Made by a program: the position numbers and the translations under genes
Notes under the pieces: generated by a model
Told to the model about the DNA's origin: nothing
Database searches by the model: none
What the model saw: the letters and a program-made list of their open reading frames with translations, nothing else
NCBI GenBank assembly: GCA_016212925.1
Contig: JACRDF010000010.1
Span: 62,001 to 126,000 of the forward strand
Origin: Desulfomonile tiedjei
GTDB taxonomy: Bacteria > Desulfobacterota > Desulfomonilia > Desulfomonilales > Desulfomonilaceae
DNA length: 64,000 nucleotides
Direction of reading: 5' to 3'
In this document: positions 1 to 8,473 of the stretch, piece by piece
Position numbering within the stretch: position 1 is the first letter of the stretch
How the letters are laid out: every line of letters starts with the position of its first letter

Positions 1-614
1 AGCCCAAACGTTCTCTCGGGGTCTTCCCCACTTTGATACAGATCGGTTTGACAGCCATCGAGGGGAAACGTTACGTCATAATGCCCCAGAGTTTCCCCAC
101 TCTTGGAGTCGTTAGTTACCCCAAAAGGATCGGTCTTGTGCTCTCGATACCAAGACGCATGTATAGCCAAATTCTCACGTAACGAGAATGTCACCTGTGA
201 TGTGCCAGGCACAAGGGCAAAATCGTACTTAGAAGTTCCCAAGGCAGTAACATACCCATAACGAGTATCAGTAGTGTTGTGCCCAACATCACTAGTGTCA
301 AAATATAAATGTTTTTCGCCGGCGTGTGCGCGCAGTCCTCTTATAAGGAACCCAGCGAAGGCAGGACCATAGCTGCCTAGGTAATACGGCATACCCAGCA
401 AGCTAAGTATGAATCGCAGATACTGTCTCAGTGGCGGGAAGAATGCGGATGCTTGAGAGAGAAATGCGATTATCGCGATCAGCAGCAGGAGGAGTCCGGC
501 CATTTGGGTCTTATTCCCAGACAGAGCAAGCTCCACTGACGAGACTCCTGTCTTCATAGCTGCGGAACCAGCGAAAACATCCTTCTCCAACTGATCTAAA
601 GATTGTTGAGGCAT
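1..614 (-). CDS. Membrane protein, partial at left window edge
   Basis: Reading leftwards from ATG at 614 the frame is open to the window edge, giving at least 204 residues. Residues about 38-56 (MAGLLLLLIAIIAFL...) form one clear membrane helix, and a second hydrophobic stretch follows around residues 68-92. After that the chain is polar and rich in Thr, Asp and Tyr. The start lies 2 bases after the stop of the coiled-coil gene at 617-1699, and a GGAAAGGGG Shine-Dalgarno sequence lies inside the end of that gene, so the two are probably translated together. I do not recognise the family. The C-terminus is outside the window. Confidence 0.7.
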   Translation of the reverse strand, partial: MPQQSLDQLEKDVFAGSAAMKTGVSSVELALSGNKTQMAGLLLLLIAIIAFLSQASAFFPPLRQYLRFILSLLGMPYYLGSYGPAFAGFLIRGLRAHAGEKHLYFDTSDVGHNTTDTRYGYVTALGTSKYDFALVPGTSQVTFSLRENLAIHASWYREHKTDPFGVTNDSKSGETLGHYDVTFPLDGCQTDLYQSGEDPERTFG

Positions 615-616
615 GT

Positions 617-1699
617 CTACCCCTTTCCTTGAACCTTAGCTTTGATCTCCTCTACCATTTTCTTTATTTCGGCAATGGCATCAACATTGGACTTGGTCTC
701 ATCCCGAACTTTTGTCAGATCTTGTTCGAAGCTCGTGAGCTGCGCCTTAAAAGGTTTGAGGTAATCATTCTGGATCGATCCATTTTCACCTACCTTGGCG
801 ACGATGTCTTTGAGCAAAGGCAGAAGCTCTTCATAAAGCTTCTTCAACTTCTTTTCAAAATCGTCAACTCGCTTCTTTAGCTCTTCGATTATGGCCTCGA
901 TTTTGTCGTCATATAGTATTTGGAGGTGGCAGGTTACGACACCATGCGGCGTCTCGTCCTCATAATAGCAAGGATATTCGTATGGGTCAGCGTCGATCGG
1001 GAGCGGCCCCCCGATTTCCTCTTCATCTGTAGATAGAATCGGTTCCATTTTGCCAGGGTCCACAAAGAAAATCAGATGGGGATTAACAATCTCTGTCCAT
1101 TTCTCAGGGCCGGGGTTCTCCTTCTTGTACTCCGCCCATATATCATTCAAGGACAGCGGCTCCAGGGCAATGTGAGAATACACGTAGTTGAAAATGTGGA
1201 GATTTCCATTGTACCCCGTCTCGGAATCGCCCAGTCGCTTCGAAAGATCTTTCACGGGCTTCTTGACAAGCGCGTCGCGGACAGACAGATGATATTTGAA
1301 GTCACCGATATCCTGCCCGGTCATTCTTTTTCTCGCCTCCCCGTCCACAGGATCTTGAAGCAAGCCACACACAAGTCGGTCCTGGAGTTTCATATACCTA
1401 GTCATGGCGTCCCTGTATTGCTCACGCATAAGTGACACACCGCCATGTCCAGGAACCTTGTCCGCTGCCTCAAGTGCTCGGACCAAGATTTGGCAGGTGG
1501 CTTTTGTGAGGTCGTGTTCGTTGAGTCGAACCACCAAACCCCACTTCCCTCTGCTCGATGGTGTTGGTTCCCCGCTTACCATCATCTGAATGTCCTGAAT
1601 CTCGCCTGGTTGGAGGTACAGGGTAGGCAAGAAAATGACGCGTTGACAGCTAAGTTCATTAAACTCAATGCGGGCACCTAATGACCTTACACGTTTCAC
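617..1699 (-). CDS. Hypothetical protein with C-terminal coiled coil
   Basis: A 360-residue soluble protein with no signal peptide. The start is GTG at 1699, supported by an AAAGGAGGGG Shine-Dalgarno sequence about 6 bases upstream. Residues 1-265 look globular. Residues about 268-358 are Glu/Lys/Leu-rich with heptad spacing (IEELKKRVDDFEKKLKKLYEE, then EIKKMVEEIKAK near the end), a long coiled coil. It is followed after 2 bases by a membrane protein, so it may attach to or oligomerise at the membrane. It lies downstream of the S1/P1 nuclease on the same strand (76-base gap). I do not recognise a family and assign no function. Confidence 0.7.
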   Translation of the reverse strand: MKRVRSLGARIEFNELSCQRVIFLPTLYLQPGEIQDIQMMVSGEPTPSSRGKWGLVVRLNEHDLTKATCQILVRALEAADKVPGHGGVSLMREQYRDAMTRYMKLQDRLVCGLLQDPVDGEARKRMTGQDIGDFKYHLSVRDALVKKPVKDLSKRLGDSETGYNGNLHIFNYVYSHIALEPLSLNDIWAEYKKENPGPEKWTEIVNPHLIFFVDPGKMEPILSTDEEEIGGPLPIDADPYEYPCYYEDETPHGVVTCHLQILYDDKIEAIIEELKKRVDDFEKKLKKLYEELLPLLKDIVAKVGENGSIQNDYLKPFKAQLTSFEQDLTKVRDETKSNVDAIAEIKKMVEEIKAKVQGKG

Positions 1700-1775
1700 G
1701 ACACCCCTCCTTTGTCACAAGATATTTGTTGCACAGATTGAAAACCTCATGGAAAATACCAACCGAACCGCCAAC

Positions 1776-2702
1776 CTACTCACCAAACACATCAAACATT
1801 GCATCACTGATCCGATAGCCAGAAAGCACGATCTGCCGCTCTGCCGCTTCCTTTGCCTTGCCCTTATAATCGCTGGGAAGCACAACACCATCATCTTTTG
1901 CGTTACTCCCCTGCAAACTCCCGCTGCAATAAGCACGATCTATGGCAACCTTACAGGTTCCAACCGCCCAATCACTGAATGACTTAACGGCTAGTTCGTC
2001 AGCAAACTTGTCTCGTTTCAAGTCAGGCTTGTTCCGCAATAGAGTCGCCTCGTCTTTGACTGCCTTTAGCCTATCGGAACCAAGAATAAGTCCATCCCAG
2101 AGTTGATGCAGGCTAATTGTTGAGCTGTCAGGCGTCACTCGGATATAGAATCTGGTGCCTCCTCGATCCCCTTCCGGCAGAGGAAATTGGTCAGTTACGA
2201 GTTTGGTCGTGTGGAGCGGTTGATGAACGTCACCCATAAGGTGGAACATCCAACATAAAGCAACAGCACGGTCCTCACCATCTGCCGCGGCAGCCTTGAC
2301 TATCGATCGATTCTTCTGGAAAGCTTTGAGTATGCCTTCCTCTTGGGGAATTTCCACACCCGTCTCTCCGGGACAATATGGGATATTCACATAGTGCCAT
2401 ACAGGTCTATCGTACTTGGGGTTCCCGCGTACGTCGTCAGACCACCTGGCAGCGAGCATGAACAGATACAAGTCGCGGTCATCGGCTGAAACCTGTTCCA
2501 ATTTTGGAGCCCATTCAGACTCGAACAGAGGGTTCTGATTCAGGACTTCAATGACCTTCGCTATGACTTCGGGGTTGCGTTCCTTCAGGTCAGCGTAGGC
2601 AATTGCAGCCGATGTCATATGTCCCGGCTTGTTCCACGCCTGGACCATCGGAGCCGCTACGAGAAAGCAGATTCCACTCAACAGGGCTATCACTGATCGC
2701 AT
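1776..2702 (-). CDS. Secreted S1/P1-type zinc nuclease
   Basis: The S1/P1 family are secreted three-zinc nucleases that cut single-stranded DNA and RNA and release 3' phosphate. The frame is open to 2810, but ATG at 2702 is the better start: it follows GGGGGGATAA and begins a 22-residue signal peptide (MRSVIALLSGICF...VQA). Cleavage there leaves Trp as the mature N-terminus, as the family requires for zinc binding. Family landmarks follow in order: WNKPGH, an RWSDDVR segment, WHYVNIP, HLMGDVHQPLHT, GDRGGTRF and LHQLWDG. Length (308 residues) is normal. It would act in the periplasm or outside. An exported proline-rich protein precedes it on the same strand. Confidence 0.92.
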   Translation of the reverse strand: MRSVIALLSGICFLVAAPMVQAWNKPGHMTSAAIAYADLKERNPEVIAKVIEVLNQNPLFESEWAPKLEQVSADDRDLYLFMLAARWSDDVRGNPKYDRPVWHYVNIPYCPGETGVEIPQEEGILKAFQKNRSIVKAAAADGEDRAVALCWMFHLMGDVHQPLHTTKLVTDQFPLPEGDRGGTRFYIRVTPDSSTISLHQLWDGLILGSDRLKAVKDEATLLRNKPDLKRDKFADELAVKSFSDWAVGTCKVAIDRAYCSGSLQGSNAKDDGVVLPSDYKGKAKEAAERQIVLSGYRISDAMFDVFGE

Positions 2703-2751
2703 GTTGTTATCCCCCCAATTAAGAAAGGTTGTCGATCCGTGTGGCTGCCCA

Positions 2752-3063
2752 TCACCGCCTTGATGGTGCCGGAACAGCCGTAAAAGGTCGCGGGGGCATC
2801 CCAGTATCAACCGTAGGTGACGTCACGCTAGGCAACGCTGGTTGCAGGTCCAGCCTCGGAGACGGAACCAACGGTTCCACTCTGAATCCTGAATTCAGGT
2901 CTCTAGGCGGTAGCGGTGGAATTGGAGGCAATTGGATTATCGGTAGTTTTGGCGGAGGCGGAGGCCCCGGCGACACTTTGAACTGACCCCACGCGCTGAA
3001 GGAGAGACACACAATTGTCGCCGCAACTAGTGCAGTCAAGACAATTTTCTGGACGCCGTTCAT
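2752..3063 (-). CDS. Small proline-rich exported protein
   Basis: About 103 residues. The start is ATG at 3063, preceded by GGGGGGTTGTG; an in-frame GTG directly upstream is less likely. A signal peptide covers roughly residues 1-26 (hydrophobic core LTALVAATIVCLSF, probable cut after AWG). The mature part is dominated by proline (PPPPPKLPI, PPIPPLPP) with no cysteines, so it is probably an extended, unstructured or wall-spanning chain. It ends 49 bases before the S1/P1 nuclease start on the same strand. No family is recognised; the short length and low complexity limit confidence. Confidence 0.6.
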   Translation of the reverse strand: MNGVQKIVLTALVAATIVCLSFSAWGQFKVSPGPPPPPKLPIIQLPPIPPLPPRDLNSGFRVEPLVPSPRLDLQPALPSVTSPTVDTGMPPRPFTAVPAPSRR

Positions 3064-3066
3064 CAC

Positions 3067-3413
3067 AACCCCCCGGTCTGCCCATAAGGTCAGACCCTGA
3101 TGACGCCCCTAGGCAGTGTTAAAGCAAGTTGGAGAGTAAAGATTTCTTGGAGGTCAGGTTATCTTATTGTGGAGTTGGCGGTCAAATAGAATTTTCAAAT
3201 TTCTTGGAGGAAAGTTGCCGGGGCTGAACTGGCTCAAGAAATGATGATCTGGTGTTGGCAAGTAGGCCCTGGACAGTTTACGGCCTGATACTCTCCTAAC
3301 TGTCGGGTAAATCCTCACACTCAGATATGGTATACTCTACGACTATTTCACATAACCATCATATCTGGCAAAGACATCCATTTCCCCTACTGGAAGAGTC
3401 ATATTTATGAGGG
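3067..3413. other. Intergenic region with a 12-base direct repeat
   Basis: No convincing gene. It separates the SIR2-containing operon (ending at 3414) from the exported-protein/nuclease genes on the same strand. The 12-mer ATTTCTTGGAGG occurs twice (3142-3153 and 3199-3210). A TGGTATACT string near 3325-3335 resembles an extended -10 box on the plus strand, but no plus-strand gene follows it. Any promoter for the downstream minus-strand genes should lie here; I cannot place one with confidence. Confidence 0.4.
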
Positions 3414-4499
3414 CTACCTGGGTGGTCTGAAACTATCCCACACTTCGTCTATGGCCTGGCGGAATTCCGACTCATGGTATGCGAAAACCCTTCTGGCTCC
3501 AGGTCCAAGTAGATTCTCAAACCGGCCCCTCACAAGTTCACGATCAGGGTTGCACACCCAAAACCGCCTCAACGGTGTTTGACTAAGGCTGCCAAGTCCA
3601 TACAAATGATGAAAGAAGGTGTCAGAGGAGGGGAATGAATACCCCAGCACAAAAATATATTCTGCCGAGCGAAGGTAGTGAGCAGCCCAGTGCCAAACGG
3701 TAGGCATTACTCTATGATAACTCGCCTTGTTCCATGTAGGCGGCACAATAAGTGGCTGCTTTGAATATGTATGTGGGCAAAAACTTTCTTCGTCGAGCCA
3801 ACGCTGAATGGGCATGGGAGCTGAATTGCCGTGGCGTGGCAAGACTTTATCTTCAAAGAAATCCTCTGCCTTTTTCGAAAGGAGATTGAGAGAAAAGACC
3901 CTGCGACATTCAGGGCAGTACGCCCAATTAAGGGAGCCGTGGAGTTTCAACAGCGGAAGGCCATCAGGGTTCTTACCGTCTTCCAGGCAATAATCCGGTT
4001 TCAGACCCTTGGCTGCTAGCGACCGATCCAGGGCAAGATCATAGTTAAAAGTCAGGACTGCAACATTGTGAGAGGGCTTTGCAGATTCCTGCAAATATTT
4101 CACCATGTCAGAAAACAGTCCATAAGGAGGCGGATGCCCTATCACGCTGTTTTGCATGGGGAATAGGAGCGTCTGCTCAATTGTGCGCGAGATTAGGACC
4201 TTCATGTCCTGGATCAGACGGTCCATCTTCCTAATTCCGTATCCAGGCAGCCCTCCCAAGGTTCTGGCCATCTCGAATGCTGTAAAAACAGACTCTACGT
4301 TGTTCAGGTCCACGTCGCACTTGGAATGCACTCCTTGGAGTATGCCAATTGCCTTAAAAACATTCTCAAAACTTTCCTTGGAGTCGCCAGCTTGCCCTTT
4401 CGCCACCAAATCCCTTGAGGCTCCTAGAAAGTCTGCCATCAGCGGTGCTCCAGCTTCCTTTGAGGCTCCAGCCCCTAAGATAAAGACTATGGTACTCAT
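3414..4499 (-). CDS. SIR2-family (SIR2_2-like) NAD-binding protein, probable defence effector
   Basis: SIR2-fold proteins bind NAD; many bacterial relatives act as NAD-hydrolysing effectors that starve infected cells (for example ThsA and the DSR proteins). This 361-residue protein shows the Rossmann entry GAGAS (9-13), TFNYD (150-154, with the Asn and Asp that contact NAD), KLHGSLNW (185-192, with the catalytic-type His at 187) and VLGYSFPSSD near 284-293. A CPEC pair at 195-198 plus a second Cys region near 241 may bind zinc. It is the last gene of a five-gene minus-strand operon, 42 bases after the membrane coiled-coil gene. SIR2-type identity is secure; the defence role is inferred from family and context. 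Confidence 0.85.
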   Translation of the reverse strand: MSTIVFILGAGASKEAGAPLMADFLGASRDLVAKGQAGDSKESFENVFKAIGILQGVHSKCDVDLNNVESVFTAFEMARTLGGLPGYGIRKMDRLIQDMKVLISRTIEQTLLFPMQNSVIGHPPPYGLFSDMVKYLQESAKPSHNVAVLTFNYDLALDRSLAAKGLKPDYCLEDGKNPDGLPLLKLHGSLNWAYCPECRRVFSLNLLSKKAEDFFEDKVLPRHGNSAPMPIQRWLDEESFCPHTYSKQPLIVPPTWNKASYHRVMPTVWHWAAHYLRSAEYIFVLGYSFPSSDTFFHHLYGLGSLSQTPLRRFWVCNPDRELVRGRFENLLGPGARRVFAYHESEFRQAIDEVWDSFRPPR

Positions 4500-4541
4500 G
4501 GATTGAATGACCTCTGTTTAGCTAGAGCGGGCTGCAAAGTC

Positions 4542-5444
4542 TCATATATGATAGACCTCAGTGACTCCAGCGACCTTCTTGCGCATGGGAATTATGTCTG
4601 GTGGATCCATGACTGTCCCTCTTTCAGAAAGAAGTTGCCAGACACGAAAGACAACTCTCGGATAGCTCATCCTGAATTCTCTGCTGTAATCGGATGCCCT
4701 CGGGTCTATTCTAGCACTAATCCGCTCTACAACCACCCTGACAGATTTGTCTCTTATCTCGGTTATCGTGAGACGGTGGGCACCGTCTATGCTCTGCGGC
4801 AGTTCTATCCAAGCGTGCTTTACGGGAAAAGAGAAAGAGAAAACCTCTTCCTTATAATTCTTGAGGCTCCTGGCCTCTCCCTGCCGAGAGTCAATCTGGT
4901 ACGCCGACTTAATTTTCTCGATCTCTTGATCTGCCTTTGTGAGTCGGGACTGAATAGAGACGTCAAGGTCATTCAATACCTTCGTTATTCGAGGGTCTGT
5001 TGCCAGAACATACGCTATTTCTTTGATCTGTGGATCGGAAGCCTGAAAAGCCACGGTAGAATCCAGCTTGCTCTGGAGAGACGATAACTCGTCAGCGAAT
5101 TTCTTGGCTTTTTGCTCGCTTTGCTTGATATCTCTTGAAGAAATTTCGATTGCTTTGACGGCTGCATCAGTTTCAAACTTTGCTTTCACAACTTCATGGA
5201 CGAGTTTCATAACCTCGGATTGTGCGCTCAGGAAGGCTTGATTGCTGGCCGTCTGGAAGGCAACTCTGTCGATAAAAAAGCCGATGACAAAGGAAATGAC
5301 CACCAATGCGATTCCGGGAAAGGTGAACCGCCGGGTCAGGTGGTCTCGAATGACTCTTTCCGCCTCCGGTGTGAGCTGTCTTTCCTTCTTCTCCGAAGGT
5401 TCAAGTATCCCAGTCTTCTCCTGATCCTCTAGTTCGTTGCTCAT
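4542..5444 (-). CDS. Membrane-anchored coiled-coil protein of the SIR2/TIR operon
   Basis: 300 residues. A charged N-terminal segment (1-42) is followed by one membrane helix (about 44-60, FPGIALVVISFVIGFF) and then a long alpha-helical, Glu/Lys/Gln-rich region (about 68-200) that looks like a coiled coil. The last about 90 residues are a mixed beta-type domain (HAWIELPQSIDG... RVVVERISARI). The start ATG follows GGAAGGGG. It is sandwiched between the TIR-like gene (16-base gap) and the SIR2 gene (42-base gap), so it is probably part of the same complex: a membrane tether, sensor or scaffold. No family recognised. Confidence 0.75.
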   Translation of the reverse strand: MSNELEDQEKTGILEPSEKKERQLTPEAERVIRDHLTRRFTFPGIALVVISFVIGFFIDRVAFQTASNQAFLSAQSEVMKLVHEVVKAKFETDAAVKAIEISSRDIKQSEQKAKKFADELSSLQSKLDSTVAFQASDPQIKEIAYVLATDPRITKVLNDLDVSIQSRLTKADQEIEKIKSAYQIDSRQGEARSLKNYKEEVFSFSFPVKHAWIELPQSIDGAHRLTITEIRDKSVRVVVERISARIDPRASDYSREFRMSYPRVVFRVWQLLSERGTVMDPPDIIPMRKKVAGVTEVYHI

Positions 5445-5460
5445 GGCGCACCCCTTCCAA

Positions 5461-6567
5461 TTAGCTTGCGATCAATCCTTCGCGTTCCAATACCTGACGC
5501 ACCTCTTCGAAAGCAGACTTGATTTTCCCTTTTGGGAATCGTATCTGCCCCAGCCCCTCAATGTTCGAGAATTCCTCGCAACCTTCTTCGAAAACGACTA
5601 TTGCCCGTCTGAAACCGAGTCGTCCCTGAAATAGCCCCGCCTCGTGTACGACGTTCATACGAGCATGTAATCTCCCATCTGCTTGTTCGTCCTCTCCTGT
5701 TAGTACTAGGAATGCGAAAGCTGCGGCATCGAGCATCTCCGCAAGGCGATCAATATTCGTTATTCCAGCAATGGGAACTCGATTGAATTCATCGCAGGGA
5801 AGATTCAGTCGGTCTTCTATAAAGTCCTTGAGTTCCCTCCAAATAAGAGCGCCACCGTGGCCGAGGAAGACGTTTGTGCCAATCATTTCGGAACGCCTTG
5901 TGCTTTTCTCAACCCGCTTCAGGTGCGACGCTGCCCGTTTAGCTATATCGGCTAGGTGCTGACAGACAATCGCTCGGTTCTGAATAGAGAACACCTCGGC
6001 AAACACATCTATGTGCGGCGGCACCCATGTACCCTGCCCCATAGCGAGCGTGTCACGAGACATGTATTGTTTCGGACTGCGTTGTTTGACGAAATCGGAG
6101 GCAGTGAATACCCGTTTTTCTTCCGCCTCATCTTTCAGGCTGTTCAGGAAAGGATCTTGTCGTAAAGAGAGAACGGTCTCAAGAATTGAGATTATTTCGC
6201 TTCGTTTATTATCAATAAGGGACCCCCCTTCTTTCTCCAAATCATGGGCTGCTTTCAGATCCGGGTTCCCCGCTTTTTCATGTATGAAGTTTCGGACTCC
6301 GTCATGATCGTACTCATGCCAATCCCCGCTACTACTCTCAAAACCCCATTCAGCACTAAAATGGTCACCGGGAGGAGGAGGTTCGAGATCAGCGTAATAG
6401 ACATTGGCTTGATAGCCTATCCACGATCGGCTCCACGCCTTGCCGACCTCCTCGCACGCCTTAGTGAGTCTCTTCAATGGCTCGTCGATCTCCGGTCGTT
6501 TGTACTTTTTAACGAAGTCCCGGAGTTCCGAGTCTATGTGAAGAAGTTCGTCAATTAGCTCTGACAT
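5461..6567 (-). CDS. Protein with C-terminal TIR-like nucleotide-binding domain (CAP12/Pycsar-type)
   Basis: The C-terminal part (about 231-366) matches the TIR-like domain found in CBASS- and Pycsar-associated effectors: NVFLGHGGALIWRELKDFI at the start, ITNIDRLAEMLDAA, then FLVLTGEDE and NVVHEAGLFQGRLG, where E309 sits at the usual catalytic Glu position, and AIVVFEEG near the end. Related domains cleave NAD after activation. The N-terminal 230 residues are mainly helical and unrecognised; they could be a sensor or oligomerisation part. Start ATG follows GGGAGG. No nucleotide cyclase gene is adjacent, so activation is unlikely to follow standard CBASS. Third gene of the five-gene operon. 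Confidence 0.82.
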   Translation of the reverse strand: MSELIDELLHIDSELRDFVKKYKRPEIDEPLKRLTKACEEVGKAWSRSWIGYQANVYYADLEPPPPGDHFSAEWGFESSSGDWHEYDHDGVRNFIHEKAGNPDLKAAHDLEKEGGSLIDNKRSEIISILETVLSLRQDPFLNSLKDEAEEKRVFTASDFVKQRSPKQYMSRDTLAMGQGTWVPPHIDVFAEVFSIQNRAIVCQHLADIAKRAASHLKRVEKSTRRSEMIGTNVFLGHGGALIWRELKDFIEDRLNLPCDEFNRVPIAGITNIDRLAEMLDAAAFAFLVLTGEDEQADGRLHARMNVVHEAGLFQGRLGFRRAIVVFEEGCEEFSNIEGLGQIRFPKGKIKSAFEEVRQVLEREGLIAS

Positions 6568-6618
6568 GGATGCCTCCCACCATTTCGGACACTACCCATG
6601 TTGATCTTGCGCCACCCA

Positions 6619-7359
6619 TCAACTCTTGGGCGGTATCACTTTCTCTAATGAGGAGCGTACGCCTTCGTAAACCAGCATCGGATTCGTGCAAAGAGCCGCG
6701 TACTTTGAGGCCCATTTATTACTCATCTCAGCGGAGAGGACGAAAAAGCATTTACGGGCCTGCTTTATGTCCTGAGAAGGGAATTCATTGCCGACCGAGT
6801 TGAAGACTTTATCCTGGACGTTCACAAGATGGGAAAACGAAACTGAAAAGAGCTTTAGAAAAACCTGCTGTTGCTCAGAGAGGTAGTAGAGCAGACGGTC
6901 CAGATTTTCTTTCGTGGGTGATTCAATGTAAGAATCCAGCTCTGGTCCTTCCGGTTCCCATCTCATTAGTTTTGGTCGGATTTCCCCCCTGTCGTTCATG
7001 GCAGGGAATAGGAGTTCCTGAAGGCGGGATGAATTGTCGAAAAGTCCTAGCAGCTCGTCAGACCACCCATTGATGGTTTCTCCACAGAATGCAAAGAGGG
7101 CAATTCGCAGGAATTTCGGATCTTGTCTTGCTTGATCGCCAAGAAGTTGATGCGGAATTAACCTTTCGAGCTTCAGGAACAGCGGCAAGGTTACGGCGAG
7201 GAGTTTTGTTGCCAGGTTATTCTCGCCCAGGTCTTTTTTGAAGAATTGAATAAGCCGGTCAAGGTTTTCAGGAGTCGGTTCCTGAAAGTAGACATCCATT
7301 TCCCGGACTCCGGGTGTCCAACGAATCAGGTGCGGCTTGATTACGTTGTCGCTATTCAT
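6619..7359 (-). CDS. Hypothetical protein with internal duplication, SIR2/TIR operon
   Basis: 246 residues made of two related halves. Residues 7-118 and 127-240 each begin with an I-[KR]-P-[HK]-L-[IM]-R-W segment (RWTPGVREMD and RWEPEGPELD), continue with P-T-x-E-N-L-D-R-L, and are otherwise helical with similar spacing. The protein is soluble, without signal peptide or obvious catalytic motif. Its start overlaps the end of the upstream 115-residue gene by 8 bases, so translation is probably coupled. Pseudo-dimeric helical repeats suggest a binding or scaffold role, but no family is recognised. Confidence 0.72.
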   Translation of the reverse strand: MNSDNVIKPHLIRWTPGVREMDVYFQEPTPENLDRLIQFFKKDLGENNLATKLLAVTLPLFLKLERLIPHQLLGDQARQDPKFLRIALFAFCGETINGWSDELLGLFDNSSRLQELLFPAMNDRGEIRPKLMRWEPEGPELDSYIESPTKENLDRLLYYLSEQQQVFLKLFSVSFSHLVNVQDKVFNSVGNEFPSQDIKQARKCFFVLSAEMSNKWASKYAALCTNPMLVYEGVRSSLEKVIPPKS

Positions 7360-7699
7360 GAGGTCGTTCCTGTCTGCGGCAATCCTCTATCCAGAAGCCG
7401 ATCTTCGCCTCGAATTGATGCAAGGACTTCCATTCGGGTGACGTGATCTTGTTGTTGAATTCGGCTTGGGCGGTGATATCAAATCCGTGTTCCGCCTGAT
7501 CCTCGCGGGGGAAGGATACCGCCACCCCATCACCGGACTCAGTGTGCAAGTATAATATCACTTCAGTGAACTTGTAGGGTCCGCTATATGACTCGGCTTC
7601 CTTGTGGTGTCTAAAACCAAGCTTGGACATAATCTGGTCAACGAACCGGACCCTTTCTCTGTCAAGTTGCAAGCTCTCTTCCCATGTCAGTGAGGGCAT
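7352..7699 (-). CDS. Small hypothetical protein, first gene of the SIR2/TIR operon
   Basis: 115 residues, acidic and soluble, with an alternating helix-strand pattern (WEESLQLDRERVRFVDQIM, then EVILYLHTESGDGVAVSF). The start is ATG at 7699, preceded by AACAGGAGA at good spacing, and the long divergent intergenic region upstream makes it the promoter-proximal gene. It overlaps the next gene by 8 bases. Not recognised; its leading position and tight coupling suggest a regulatory or accessory part of the putative defence operon. Confidence 0.65.
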   Translation of the reverse strand: MPSLTWEESLQLDRERVRFVDQIMSKLGFRHHKEAESYSGPYKFTEVILYLHTESGDGVAVSFPREDQAEHGFDITAQAEFNNKITSPEWKSLHQFEAKIGFWIEDCRRQERPHE

Positions 7700-8473
7700 T
7701 TGATTTCTCCTGTTAGATTGATTGGCTGTTTATGCCGCTGCAACCTCCAGAATTCGGTACTGGAGCGTATCTTGTCGCAGCCTACCCGGTCAATAATTAT
7801 TTTAGATCGTCTCAAGAATTGCTAAAGGTACAGCCATCTTCTCAAGTCCAGATCCCTGGCGGGACATGGGCTCCAATTCTGCGTGCGACAAGAATAAACG
7901 ATAGGTGGTTAGGATGTATAAGAAATGTGTTTGCGTCAGACTACTTATAACACACGTGATAATAGATAGATAGATGTGGATGGAGAATACCGGCATAGAT
8001 GATGAATTAGATAGTACAGTCTATAAAACCTCACCACGACCCTCCTCTGCCTGACCTCCTCCTCCTTTTACGCCACCATCCTCTCCTTAATTTTTTCTTC
8101 TCCACCGCGTACCCTAACGCGCTCGACCCAGCTACCAGAGCCACTTTCTACCAACACCCCAGCTTAAAACTTGCGCAGTGACCAGAGTCGTCACATTTTT
8201 GTGCCCAAAAACTCTCACAATTCAGAACACCTATGGAGACGTATAAATTTTAGGCACACCTCAGTACACACCTGAGTAATAATTAAGCTGGGTATTATAT
8301 CCTAACAGCGCGATACGCGACATATAGCGTCCTGACTAAGTCTTGAGTGCAACAAAAAGGACTCTAAAATAACATAAAAGACTTGGTAATGGCATATAAC
8401 CTGCATAATAATATAGCATAAGGAAACAAAACAGAGGCACCTGGCACAAAACGACACCAAAGGAGCAGAGACA
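7700..8473. other. Divergent intergenic region with a C-rich, G-poor tract
   Basis: 774 bases between the minus-strand putative defence operon and the plus-strand gene at 8474. No convincing gene. Around 7960-7980 is a short GATA repeat. From about 8030 to 8170 the plus strand is strongly C/T-rich and almost lacks G (three G in 8041-8100), the composition of Rho-loading (rut) sites. Further on are a small inverted repeat CTCAG/CTGAG near 8260-8275 and an AT-rich segment that contains a promoter-like pair before 8474. Base composition differs from both neighbours, suggesting a junction or a regulatory leader. Confidence 0.5.
8383..8411 (+). promoter_or_regulatory. Sigma-70-like promoter before the gene at 8474
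   Basis: TTGGTA at 8383-8388 and TAATAA at 8406-8411 with a 17-base spacer, inside a locally AT-rich stretch. Transcription would begin about 55 bases before the ATG at 8474. It rests on sequence match alone. Confidence 0.35.

Noticed and set aside
3067-3413. Plus-strand extended -10 promoter near 3325
   Set aside because: No plus-strand gene follows; treated as chance.
5461-6567. Reading the TIR-like gene as a CBASS system
   Set aside because: No CD-NTase, Cap2/Cap3 or cyclase gene adjoins, so only the effector domain is shared.
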